Assembly: GCA_023151275.1 (NCBI GenBank)
Contig: JAKLJI010000001.1
Coordinates: 396,409 to 460,408 of the forward strand
DNA: 64,000 nt
Direction of reading: 5' to 3'
Source: Bacteroidia bacterium
GTDB lineage: Bacteria; Bacteroidota; Bacteroidia; UKL13-3
Part shown: positions 52,189 through 60,734 of the stretch, piece after piece
How positions within the stretch are numbered: position 1 is the stretch's first letter
Layout of the letters: every line of letters starts with the position of its first letter
Made by a program: the position numbers and the translations under genes
The notes under the pieces: generated by a model
What the model was told of the DNA's origin: nothing
The model's database searches: none
Seen by the model: the letters and a program-made list of their open reading frames with translations, nothing else

Positions 52189-53612
52189 AGCCCAAACTCG
52201 CCATATTCACCAAGTTTTGCGATGAACTGCTTCCTCTTGAAATTCATTACCTAAGTGGGGTTTTGAAAAGGGAGGATACACAACTGAATGCTATTTTTGA
52301 GAAGATACTTCGTGAAGCAGATAAAGAAACAAGACTTTATGGTTTTGATGAACGCGTAGATAAGCGGAAGTATTCCTTTCTAAAAATCCATTTGAGTCGC
52401 TTGCTTGAACAGGCGGATGTGGACCATTTCCTTACTAGAATTCAATACTTTGATGCACGCGTTCAATCGGATAATATTACCCAAGATGACGAGAAAGAAT
52501 TGATGAAAATGATGGCAAGCATCAGCAATCGCCATTATCATTTTATGCGCTTTTTTGAGTTAATGCTTCACTTCAGGCAATACTTGCTCATTCGAATTCG
52601 TATTCAACCTTATGAAGAGGTGAACAAATGGATTGAGAACTACGGGAATGCTTATGCAAATAGTATAGAACGGTTCAAAAGTTTACACCAGTTTACCCGG
52701 CATATTATTGATGAATACACCAGCCAGGAAGTAGTTACCAAAGAAGAAGAGAATGCCCTGCTTTCTATTTTCGACTCGGAAGAACTAGATGGCTTAACCC
52801 GATATGCAGCTGCTGTAAGGCTTTGGTTTTTGTTTATGAACAAAGGCGACTATCCCAGCATGAAGCAGTTAATTGCAAAAGCCTCTGCCATGATTGTTTC
52901 CAATGGATATATGGGCAGAAGGTTACTGGTGAATTTTTATGCCAATTGTCTATTGCTTCATTCAAAAACCGGTGAGCTTGATAAGGCCAGGTATTATGGA
53001 TACCTGAGTTTGAAATATCCAACCAATGATTACTTGTTTTATGTAGTTAACCTAAGCTCTGTTTTGCGCCGTCAAGGTAAATCTCAAGAAGCGATGGACT
53101 TAATGAAGCAAGCCTTTCCCGTGATGCGAACCACAAACGATTTGTACAACAAAATGGGATTTGTTGCACACTACGTGCATTGCCTGGTTGATCTAGGGAA
53201 ATTGAAGGAGGCAAGTAGATTTGCCGAAAACTACCTGGGTTCACACTTAAAGGAAGTAATGAGTACGCGTTGGCACCTGTTCTTCGCAAGCTATTTCAGA
53301 AGCCTTGTTTTGCAGGAGAAATTTCAACGCTTGATTTTTGTAGTGAACAGATACAAGCTTCGTGAAAAGGAGCTTCAGTATTCGCGCAAACCTTATTACC
53401 TGCCAACCATGAGCTGGTATATTGCACTTGCAGAGTTCATGGAGGGCTTGATATCAGAAAACAATGCCATTCAAAAAATGAAAAATTCGGCGGTATTACT
53501 AGTGCAGGACCCCCTGCGCAAAGACCGAATTTTAGAACAATTGGAGCAGCTCTTTCAACAACAACCCGAATTAATAAAGAAACTCAAGTCTGAGTTATTT
53601 AGTACTTCGTAA
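52185..53612 (+). CDS. Uncharacterised helical (TPR-like) protein, last gene of the ligase operon
   Basis: 475 residues, no signal peptide or membrane helix. It is almost all alpha-helical with a repeat-like pattern in the second half (DKARYYGYLSLKYPTN, NLSSVLRRQGKSQEAMDLMKQA, CLVDLGKLKEASRFAENYL), like tetratricopeptide repeats. The first half is rich in Leu/Phe/Arg and unrelated to a family I know. The ATGA overlap with the ligase gene shows it is made with that operon. A scaffold or regulatory role is a guess. Confidence 0.75.
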   Translation: MKPKLAIFTKFCDELLPLEIHYLSGVLKREDTQLNAIFEKILREADKETRLYGFDERVDKRKYSFLKIHLSRLLEQADVDHFLTRIQYFDARVQSDNITQDDEKELMKMMASISNRHYHFMRFFELMLHFRQYLLIRIRIQPYEEVNKWIENYGNAYANSIERFKSLHQFTRHIIDEYTSQEVVTKEEENALLSIFDSEELDGLTRYAAAVRLWFLFMNKGDYPSMKQLIAKASAMIVSNGYMGRRLLVNFYANCLLLHSKTGELDKARYYGYLSLKYPTNDYLFYVVNLSSVLRRQGKSQEAMDLMKQAFPVMRTTNDLYNKMGFVAHYVHCLVDLGKLKEASRFAENYLGSHLKEVMSTRWHLFFASYFRSLVLQEKFQRLIFVVNRYKLREKELQYSRKPYYLPTMSWYIALAEFMEGLISENNAIQKMKNSAVLLVQDPLRKDRILEQLEQLFQQQPELIKKLKSELFSTS

Positions 53613-53746
53613 TATCCTGTAAAACAATTTAATAAACAACTTATTTCTAAGGAGTATATATAAGTCTAGCCAAAGAATTAGGGACTTTAACCCGAATAAA
53701 TAAACGAGTAAACTAAATTAACCAACCATTCAAAACCACAGTAAAA

Positions 53747-54256
53747 ATGAAAAAAATCGTGTTCATTTTTGGTATGCTAGCCTTGGGCAGCAGCCTTATT
53801 TCATCCTGCAAAAAGGATGAAACTACTACCGACAACTCCAACAATGCCAGTGTTGGCATTCAAGGAAAATGGCAGTCTTCTAAAGCCAATGTTGCTCCTC
53901 TTTTGGTAACCCTATTTAAGGTTGATTCCATTTATGCTGAGTTCAACACCAACAATACCTATACTGTTAAACAATGGGACAATACAGGAACACAATTGGC
54001 TACTCTATCTGGAACCTATTCTCAAGAAAAGAGTACAACAGGAACAATTTGGACCATCAAAATTAACCAGACTTCTCCAGCTGCGCTTACCAGTGAGGGA
54101 ATCTTTGAATACAAAAACGATACACTTCGTTATGAAATCGTTCAAACAACTCCTGATATTGGCGCTGTAAAACCTACTCCAGAAAAAGGCTTTGGTTCAA
54201 CCAACAACGGTGCACTGGGAGCAATGAATGTTCAGAAGTATTTGAAGGTTAATTAA
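53747..54256 (+). CDS. Lipocalin-like lipoprotein
   Basis: 169 residues. The lipobox LISSC puts the lipidated Cys at residue 21, followed by a Lys/Asp/Thr-rich tether. The mature domain begins IQGKWQSSKANV and has short strands (YAEFNTNNTYTVKQWD, LATLSGTYSQE), like the lipocalin_4/DUF4923-type beta-barrel proteins of Bacteroidota. No ligand is inferable. It ends at a strong terminator. Confidence 0.82.
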   Translation: MKKIVFIFGMLALGSSLISSCKKDETTTDNSNNASVGIQGKWQSSKANVAPLLVTLFKVDSIYAEFNTNNTYTVKQWDNTGTQLATLSGTYSQEKSTTGTIWTIKINQTSPAALTSEGIFEYKNDTLRYEIVQTTPDIGAVKPTPEKGFGSTNNGALGAMNVQKYLKVN

Positions 54257-54266
54257 TTTTAGTAGT

Positions 54267-54314
54267 AAACCTGCCGGTTCATGATGGTGTTTAGTCTTGT
54301 CCGGCAGGTTTTTT
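54267..54314 (+). terminator. Rho-independent terminator after the lipocalin-like gene
   Basis: An 11-bp stem AAACCTGCCGG/CCGGCAGGTTT with a 23-nt loop and a run of T. It lies 11 bases before the next ATG, so that gene needs its own promoter in this hairpin region, or read-through. Confidence 0.85.
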
Positions 54315-54325
54315 AATGCATACCA

Positions 54326-55912
54326 ATGAAGACGATTGCTGGTTTTCTGCTTGGTACATTTGTAGCATTTTCTTCAGCTCTTTCTGCGCAAAGTTCCATA
54401 ACAGATACATCGCTGGCGGTTTTTGACCGACCAATTCCAAAAAAAGTTGATAAAGAGCTTCAGTTCTTTGGGTACTTCTACAACCAGTTTGTAAATGCAA
54501 ACTACTATCCAAGTAACGACTTCCTGAGAGGACAGATATTTGGAAGAATGTTTGGTCAGAATACAACCTTAACCTCTGATTCTTTAACAACCCATTATTT
54601 TGAACAACGCTTCCTGCCTTTCTTCATCTATCAACCCAAGCTGTTAAACGGCAAAGCTATTCTTCGCGCTTCTTTTGAAATTGATTACACTTGGGGAGAT
54701 GTAGCCTACGGTGCAGGTGGAAACTTTGGTGGTGCTGTTTCGGGCGATCAGGTAAATATTCAAACGCAAAATGTAGAATTGGAGCTTATTCCGGCAAAAG
54801 GTTGGGCTGTGAATATGGGTCTTCAGCGCATGTTCGACAATCCGGGGAATGCCTACAGAACCTTTTTTGATGAACTAACAAATACGGGTTACCGACTGAT
54901 GTATTGGGGAACAGATGCAACCGGAATTAATGTTAGATACGATGGAGATTTTCAAAAGTTCAAGCTTGCCTACTGGCAATTGTATGAAAATGCCGTTCAG
55001 CTGGATGACGATGTTGTGCGTTATGAAGCCATGTACGAAAGACAGATTCATGCCAAATACAAGCTTGGAGCCAGTTTTGATTATGTAAGAGACCGAGCAA
55101 GTGGAGAAGGCGGCCCATCAATTTTAGGACAGGGATTGAACTCCTCACTCAGTGAATACAATGGTACGTTTCGTTTCCCCATAGGTGGCAATAAGTACAG
55201 AGCCGATGTTATGTGGCTGGGCACATTTATTACCAGAAATGCTGCTTATCTTCAAGACAGATGGATGTTGACAGCCTTTGCAAATTACAATTTCGGCAAG
55301 GTTGATACGCTATCAAAAATAGTGGTAAATAACTGGGGAAAACGCGCCTCAATTGGAGGACTGGGTGTTAACCTGAAAACTGGATACAGGTATGGAAAAA
55401 CAGCCATGGATATTATTCAGGCCGATATTCTTTATAGTGCCGGTGATGCAAATGGAATAGAAGATAATAAGTACAGCGGAGTTATGACCGGCAATAACTG
55501 GGGCGCTCCAGTAAGTATTTTTATAAGCAGCGGTTCCTATATTTTGTTTCCTCATGGTAACGTGGTTAATCGGTTTGTTTCGCTTGTAAACGATTTTGCC
55601 AATATGGGATATGGTTTAAGCGGAGGTGTCATTCAAGTAAGCCGCGATTTTATTCCCCATAAGCTAAATGGAAGAATTGGTTTTGCATCTGCACTTGCAA
55701 ATGTGGCACCAAAAGGTGGAGGTAATTTGATGGGAACCGAAGCAAATTTCAGAATATCCTATACCCCCAATGTATTTATGAATGTGGAGCTGCACGGTGC
55801 CTATTGTTCATTGGGTGATTTTTATTCAAGCAGCGTGGTTAATGGTGGTGTTACAACAAAACCAGCCAATCCATGGACAGTATTTTTGGTGTATAAATGG
55901 CTTTTATTTTAA
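54326..55912 (+). CDS. Outer-membrane beta-barrel protein (porin-like)
   Basis: 528 residues with a signal peptide ending after SALSA (about residue 21). The mature part consists of repeated amphipathic strands typical of alginate-export/porin families: AILRASFEIDYTWGDVAYGAGGNF, WAVNMGLQRMFDN, FKLAYWQLYENAV, and a C-terminal VFLVYKWLLF ending in Phe. A large polar loop rich in Gly lies near 240. The substrate is unknown. The alpha/beta hydrolase lipoprotein starts 6 bases after its stop. Confidence 0.82.
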   Translation: MKTIAGFLLGTFVAFSSALSAQSSITDTSLAVFDRPIPKKVDKELQFFGYFYNQFVNANYYPSNDFLRGQIFGRMFGQNTTLTSDSLTTHYFEQRFLPFFIYQPKLLNGKAILRASFEIDYTWGDVAYGAGGNFGGAVSGDQVNIQTQNVELELIPAKGWAVNMGLQRMFDNPGNAYRTFFDELTNTGYRLMYWGTDATGINVRYDGDFQKFKLAYWQLYENAVQLDDDVVRYEAMYERQIHAKYKLGASFDYVRDRASGEGGPSILGQGLNSSLSEYNGTFRFPIGGNKYRADVMWLGTFITRNAAYLQDRWMLTAFANYNFGKVDTLSKIVVNNWGKRASIGGLGVNLKTGYRYGKTAMDIIQADILYSAGDANGIEDNKYSGVMTGNNWGAPVSIFISSGSYILFPHGNVVNRFVSLVNDFANMGYGLSGGVIQVSRDFIPHKLNGRIGFASALANVAPKGGGNLMGTEANFRISYTPNVFMNVELHGAYCSLGDFYSSSVVNGGVTTKPANPWTVFLVYKWLLF

Positions 55913-55917
55913 GCACG

Positions 55918-56862
55918 ATGAGAACCTTTATTTTTTTATTTCTAGGTTTCAACCTGATTTCAGCTTGTATGACCCCATTCAGAAAGTTTCCTAAAGTTTC
56001 CACCATTGATGAACTACCTTATCCATTTGAAACCAAAACGGCGGATTTGGGAAATGGCATTCAGATAGCCTATACCGATCAGGGAAAAGGAAAGGAAACC
56101 ATTTTCTTTATCCATGGACTTGCCTCGTATATGCCCGCCTGGAAAAAGAACTTGGATGAGCTTTCAAAAACTTACCGCTGCATAGCGATTGATTTACCAG
56201 GGTATGGAAAAAGTAGCAAAGGCGCCTACGATGGCTCTATGGATTTCTTTGCTGAACAGGTTTTTAGGTTGGCAAATGTATTGGGTGTTGACCAATTTTG
56301 GTTGGCAGGACATTCGATGGGTGGCCAAATTTCATTGGTTATGGCGCTTAAGCAGCCCGAAAGGATAAAAGGATTGATTCTTGCTGCACCAGCGGGTTTT
56401 GAGACCTTCAATGAAGGCGAGAAGCAATGGTTTAGAGAGGCAGTAACTGCTAGGGCAACAGCATTAACGCCAACCGAACAAATCATTGCCAATTTTGCCT
56501 CCAATTTCGACAATATGCCATCCGATGCGTATTTCATGATTACCGATAGACTAGCCATGCGCAATGCCAAAGATTTTGATGCATTTTGTTATATGATTCC
56601 ACAAAGTGTTCAAGGCATGGTAAATGGACCCGTATTCGACCAACTTCACAAAATAACTCAACCGGTATTGGTGCTTTATGGAAAGAATGATAATCTAATC
56701 CCCAATCGCTTTTTGCATGGAGGAACAACAGATGCCGTTGCAAAAAAGGGATGTGCCCAACTTAAGAATCATAAATTGGTAATGGTGCCAAAGGCTGGTC
56801 ATTTTGTGCAATGGGAAGGCTACTCTGTATTCAATTCAGAGGTACTAGCCTTTGTGAAATAG
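55918..56862 (+). CDS. Alpha/beta hydrolase lipoprotein
   Basis: About 314 residues from the ATG at 55918; an in-frame ATG at 55897 lies inside the preceding gene and is less likely. Starting at 55918 gives a lipobox (FNLISAC, C17). The alpha/beta hydrolase motifs are FIHGLASYMPAW (oxyanion hole), AGHSMGGQIS (nucleophile Ser near 136), YGKNDNLIP with the acid, and KAGHFVQWEG with the catalytic His. It is the second gene of a likely pair with the barrel protein, suggesting that a hydrolysed substrate is exchanged across the outer membrane. Confidence 0.88.
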   Translation: MRTFIFLFLGFNLISACMTPFRKFPKVSTIDELPYPFETKTADLGNGIQIAYTDQGKGKETIFFIHGLASYMPAWKKNLDELSKTYRCIAIDLPGYGKSSKGAYDGSMDFFAEQVFRLANVLGVDQFWLAGHSMGGQISLVMALKQPERIKGLILAAPAGFETFNEGEKQWFREAVTARATALTPTEQIIANFASNFDNMPSDAYFMITDRLAMRNAKDFDAFCYMIPQSVQGMVNGPVFDQLHKITQPVLVLYGKNDNLIPNRFLHGGTTDAVAKKGCAQLKNHKLVMVPKAGHFVQWEGYSVFNSEVLAFVK

Positions 56863-56935
56863 TACTTTTTCAGGGTCTTGGCTTTTACCACTTGCAACCC
56901 TATACGGGTTTAAAGTGACTTAAGGCCAAAACCTT

Positions 56936-57682
56936 ATGAAAAAATCAATTTACTTTCTGCTGCTATTTGCGGCCTTGTATTCCTGTAAAAAAGAAGAAAA
57001 CCCGGTTACCGGTGAAACGCCAAAAAGCAATTGTTTTCTGGCTGAACAAACTTTACAAGATACCTTTCAAACCAAGTATGAGTGGGATAATATGAACCGA
57101 TTGATCCGCTCTGTCAATCTCAATGTATTTACGAAGGATTCATTTGAAATTACCTATCAGTACAAAGGAAATAGCGTTGAATTGAGCAATGGAAGTATCT
57201 ATTACCTAAATGCATCCGGAAATGCAGATAGTGGAAATGTGTTGGTTCGGGTTGGTCCTAATACCCAACCCGGAAAATTGTATTTTACATACAATGCTCA
57301 GCAACAAGTTACCAAGCGTTTGTTGCTTATTTCTCTAGGCTTTGGAGAACTTGAGTTGGAGACAGATTTTACTTGGAAAGACGGAGATATTGTGGCACAG
57401 CTTCAAACCACAACTGCTCCTGGTTTTAGTTCTGAGAATTACACCGTGCTTGTTCCACATCAGACCCTACTAAATGAATCGGGTAACTGGCAGAATAAAG
57501 CGCTATTTGCAGGTGTTGCGCCAAAGCATGTAGTAGAGAAAGAAATCAGAGATTATAATGGTTCCGAACCCGAGGAGTACCTATACAGCTATGAGCAAAA
57601 CGCGGGAAAAATTACTCGCCGCTTTACAGTGCTCTATTCAGACACCATAGAGAAACTTGATTATAGTTGGAGTTGCCGCTAA
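56936..57682 (+). CDS. Uncharacterised lipoprotein
   Basis: 248 residues with a lipobox ending at C17 (FAALYSC). The mature part is rich in beta strands with the YEWDNMNRLIRS, YQYKGNSVELSNGS and YTYN-like pattern of RHS/YD-repeat-related proteins, as in DUF4595-type lipoproteins. No catalytic residue is apparent. It is convergent with the porin gene and separated from it by a perfect hairpin. Confidence 0.8.
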   Translation: MKKSIYFLLLFAALYSCKKEENPVTGETPKSNCFLAEQTLQDTFQTKYEWDNMNRLIRSVNLNVFTKDSFEITYQYKGNSVELSNGSIYYLNASGNADSGNVLVRVGPNTQPGKLYFTYNAQQQVTKRLLLISLGFGELELETDFTWKDGDIVAQLQTTTAPGFSSENYTVLVPHQTLLNESGNWQNKALFAGVAPKHVVEKEIRDYNGSEPEEYLYSYEQNAGKITRRFTVLYSDTIEKLDYSWSCR

Positions 57683-57734
57683 CATAATTTTGTTCCCAAA
57701 TAAACATGGTCAACCCTAGTAAGGAAAAAAGACA

Positions 57735-57779
57735 GTTAACAAACAGGGCGATTCCACCGGAAGCGCCCTGTTTGTTAAC
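57735..57779. terminator. Perfect 16-bp hairpin between convergent genes
   Basis: GTTAACAAACAGGGCG at 57735-57750 pairs with CGCCCTGTTTGTTAAC at 57764-57779 around a 13-nt loop. On the minus strand it is followed by a TCTTTTTT run, so it terminates the carbon-uptake operon; on the plus strand the following T run is weak. Confidence 0.88.
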
Positions 57780-57781
57780 AA

Positions 57782-59074
57782 CTAAATAGCCATCTGCCAT
57801 TGAAGAATCAACATGCCTTTTCGTGTTTCTTCTTTCCAGCTTTGGTTGTTGAATACTGGTCTGTTCTGGTAGTTCAAACTGAGTTTGTGTTGATGTCCGT
57901 TTAGGAAGTAATTGCAACCAATGTCCCAAACATTCATTCGGTTATTGAGGCGATCATAGCGTGCACTCATCAATTGAGCAAATGGCATGATTCTACCGCC
58001 AATCAAGCTAAGTTTTTCAGGAAGGAGATAACCGCCTTGCAGGTAAACTACACATCCTGTACCGTACATGGGGAATGCCGTTCCCGGCCCGCTTCCGTTG
58101 CTGCTAACACTTGCAACTCCATCCGAAGTGTTCATAGGCGCATTGTTGCGGATATAGTTTTTTCCATAGTTCATTTTGCCCACCATGGCATAGATGTTCC
58201 AGGCTGCACCATTTTTTCCGCTAGGATGATCCACATACAAATCAATGGCCAGGTTTCTCAGGTTTTCAAACACAGTATCCTTGTTGCTAGCGTCTTTCCA
58301 ATGCCACATTGCGTTTCGCTGAAATTGAAACCCAGCTCCCAGATTAAATACTTTTTTCTTTCCCAAATAGGTGCCGGTGGTGTAAGGAGTTAAATTGCTT
58401 TCCTCATCCTCAAATTGCCACATTAGGTAGGTGCTTGCTTGTGGCTTGGGTGGATTGTAAGAGAAATCAGAATAGGTGTTGATGGGTTTTACTGCGGAGG
58501 AATTCTGTACAGACATTGGGCTAGCAAGCATTACACGATAATCCAACTTAAGAAGTTTTCCTTTGGCATACACCCCTAACTTCCGAAGAAATTGGTCGCT
58601 TGCATCGTTGGTGCTTTGCTGAAACAAGGGTGCATCAGCTCCAAGTATGCTTAAAACGGATGGGGATGAAAATCGCGCAAATCCGCCCCAACCGCTTAGT
58701 CCTGCTCCAACATGTATGCTTCTTTTGAACTGATATTCCAAGGCCACATCATGAAAGAACAAGCCAGGTTTCCTTGTTCCGGCAGCATTAAAATTGTTGA
58801 TTCCAAACTGGGTGTATAAAAAGGTTTTGGGCTTAATCATACCAAAACTTTGAAGCCGTACCCTGCGCAAACCAACATCAAAGCCAGATTTATTCTCAAT
58901 GCCAAAGAGGGTACTTCCGGGATTGTTGTTTGCTTCCCTTAACCAAACTTGGGAGGTAAGGTTAAACTTGATGTATTCTTGACCGTCTTCCGAAAGTTTC
59001 AACTTTACCTCAGGTTGTTGAGCCCAGGCTTGAATGGTGGTTAATGCCAGTGCTAATGCGATTTTTACTTTCAT
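57782..59074 (-). CDS. Outer-membrane porin-like protein of the inorganic carbon operon
   Basis: 430 residues with a signal peptide ending at WAQ (about residue 19). It has porin-type strands (YIKFNLTSQVWLREAN, DVGLRRVRLQSFGMI, KTFLYTQFGINNFN, VFNLGAGFQFQRNAMW) and the DVGLRR region of phosphate-selective porin-like proteins. It starts inside the stop of the SulP gene (4-base ATGA overlap), so it is made with the transporters. This suggests an outer-membrane channel for the same anions, bicarbonate or carbonate; that role is inferred. Confidence 0.82.
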   Translation of the reverse strand: MKVKIALALALTTIQAWAQQPEVKLKLSEDGQEYIKFNLTSQVWLREANNNPGSTLFGIENKSGFDVGLRRVRLQSFGMIKPKTFLYTQFGINNFNAAGTRKPGLFFHDVALEYQFKRSIHVGAGLSGWGGFARFSSPSVLSILGADAPLFQQSTNDASDQFLRKLGVYAKGKLLKLDYRVMLASPMSVQNSSAVKPINTYSDFSYNPPKPQASTYLMWQFEDEESNLTPYTTGTYLGKKKVFNLGAGFQFQRNAMWHWKDASNKDTVFENLRNLAIDLYVDHPSGKNGAAWNIYAMVGKMNYGKNYIRNNAPMNTSDGVASVSSNGSGPGTAFPMYGTGCVVYLQGGYLLPEKLSLIGGRIMPFAQLMSARYDRLNNRMNVWDIGCNYFLNGHQHKLSLNYQNRPVFNNQSWKEETRKGMLILQWQMAI

Positions 59075-60723
59075 GCTTTTTTCCCTGTTTTTCGTGACGC
59101 AAAAGGATGGGTAGAAAGAGGTGCGTGTTCATCCAATCCAACAATTTCAAAAGTACCTCCCATTCTGCGGTAATTGTTTTGAATTTCATGAAGATTTTCC
59201 ATTACCGTATGATCAATTAGCCGTGTATTGCTGAAATCGATAATGATGTTTTTCCCTTGTGGGAGTTCCAGAATTCGTTTTTTGAAACCAATAAAATTGC
59301 TGAAAACGGCCGAATGTTCTACATCAACATGGTAATTGTCCTCGTCCTTCATGTCAATGGTTAGGAAGGGTCTGAACATGCCTTTTAAAGGTAAACCATT
59401 GGCCAGGTGAACCGCAATCTTTACTAAAATCCCGGCCAGTATGCCAACCAACAAGTCCGTAGCCAAGGTAAAAATGATGGTTGAAATGAAAATAAGAAGC
59501 TGTTCCTTTCCAATTTTGTAAGTCTTCATGAATTCCTTCGGAGAGGCAAGTCTATAACCTGTAACCATCAACATAGATGCCAATGCCGAAAGTGGAATTT
59601 GGTGGATGATTTGACTTAAGAATACGACGAAGATGAGAAGGAAAAGACCATGGAAAAAATTGGCCCATGGCGATTTTGCTCCATTGTTGATATTGGCTGA
59701 ACTCCTTACTACTTCTGCTATTATGGGCAATCCACCCAAAAAACTACTCAAGGCATTTCCTGCTCCTTTTGAGTAAAGTTCGCGGTTGTAATTGGATACG
59801 CGTTTTTCTGGATCTAGTTTATCAACGGCAGCTGCTGTAAGTAAGGATTCTAAAGAGGCTACCAATGCATAAGTAATAATCATCTGAATACTGAATGCAG
59901 TGAACAGCAAATCAAATTTTGGCAGCACAATTCCATCCAGGAAATTGGAAGGAAGTGAAACCAGAAACTTCGGTCCCACTGTGTATTCGTGGTGGTTCAA
60001 AAACAAGTACTTGTGCTCGTGTTCCAGGTCAAAGTAATGGCCAAGCGGTATGGCAACTAACACCACAATTAAGGGTGCTGGAAGTTTTTTGATTAGTGGA
60101 TGCTTTACCAGTGGAAGTCCTATCAGTATTACCAAAGAGATGGCTGAAATAATTGCGATTTCAGGGTTTATGTTCATTAAACTGCTTGGAATCGCTGCAA
60201 TGATTTCTAACATTTCTTTGCCTTCGGGCTTAACACCTACTGCGGTATGAAACTGTTTGGCAAAAATCATGATGCCAATAGCCGCAAGCATGCCATGCAC
60301 CACAGAGGAAGGGAAAAAATTACTCAGTACACCCGCACGAACCATTCCGAAAAGAATTTGGAGTACTCCGCAGGCAATGCCCACTGCAAGGGTATGCTGG
60401 TAAGCAAACATTTCAACCTGTTCCGGACTTAAACCTGCAGGAGCCATGGATTTAAATCCTTCCATGCTTGTTAAAACAATAACTGCTAATCCGGCTGCTG
60501 GTCCATTAATGGTGAGGTAAGAACCTCCTGTAAAGCTAAGAATAAGACCACCAATGATTCCGGCTATTAATCCTGCCATAGGTGGAACTCCGCTTGCAAG
60601 TGCAATCCCTAAACAGAGGGGTAATGCAATTAGCGAGATGATAAAGCCTGAGCTTAAGTCCGATTTCCAGTTTTGGAGCAGACTTTCTTTTAAATAGGGA
60701 ATTGATATTTTAGGTGAATTCAT
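59071..60723 (-). CDS. SulP-family anion transporter with STAS domain
   Basis: 550 residues with about 12 membrane helices and a C-terminal STAS domain (about 465-540; IIIDFSNTRLIDHTVMENL). SulP signatures are ALPLCLGIALASGVPPMAGLIAGIIGG in TM1-3 and GGSYLTINGPAAGLA. The family moves sulfate, bicarbonate or other anions. Next to dabAB, bicarbonate is the most likely substrate, as in cyanobacterial BicA, a SulP protein. It follows dabB by 11 bases. Confidence 0.88.
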   Translation of the reverse strand: MNSPKISIPYLKESLLQNWKSDLSSGFIISLIALPLCLGIALASGVPPMAGLIAGIIGGLILSFTGGSYLTINGPAAGLAVIVLTSMEGFKSMAPAGLSPEQVEMFAYQHTLAVGIACGVLQILFGMVRAGVLSNFFPSSVVHGMLAAIGIMIFAKQFHTAVGVKPEGKEMLEIIAAIPSSLMNINPEIAIISAISLVILIGLPLVKHPLIKKLPAPLIVVLVAIPLGHYFDLEHEHKYLFLNHHEYTVGPKFLVSLPSNFLDGIVLPKFDLLFTAFSIQMIITYALVASLESLLTAAAVDKLDPEKRVSNYNRELYSKGAGNALSSFLGGLPIIAEVVRSSANINNGAKSPWANFFHGLFLLIFVVFLSQIIHQIPLSALASMLMVTGYRLASPKEFMKTYKIGKEQLLIFISTIIFTLATDLLVGILAGILVKIAVHLANGLPLKGMFRPFLTIDMKDEDNYHVDVEHSAVFSNFIGFKKRILELPQGKNIIIDFSNTRLIDHTVMENLHEIQNNYRRMGGTFEIVGLDEHAPLSTHPFASRKTGKKA

Positions 60724-60734
60724 AAATTATTTTT

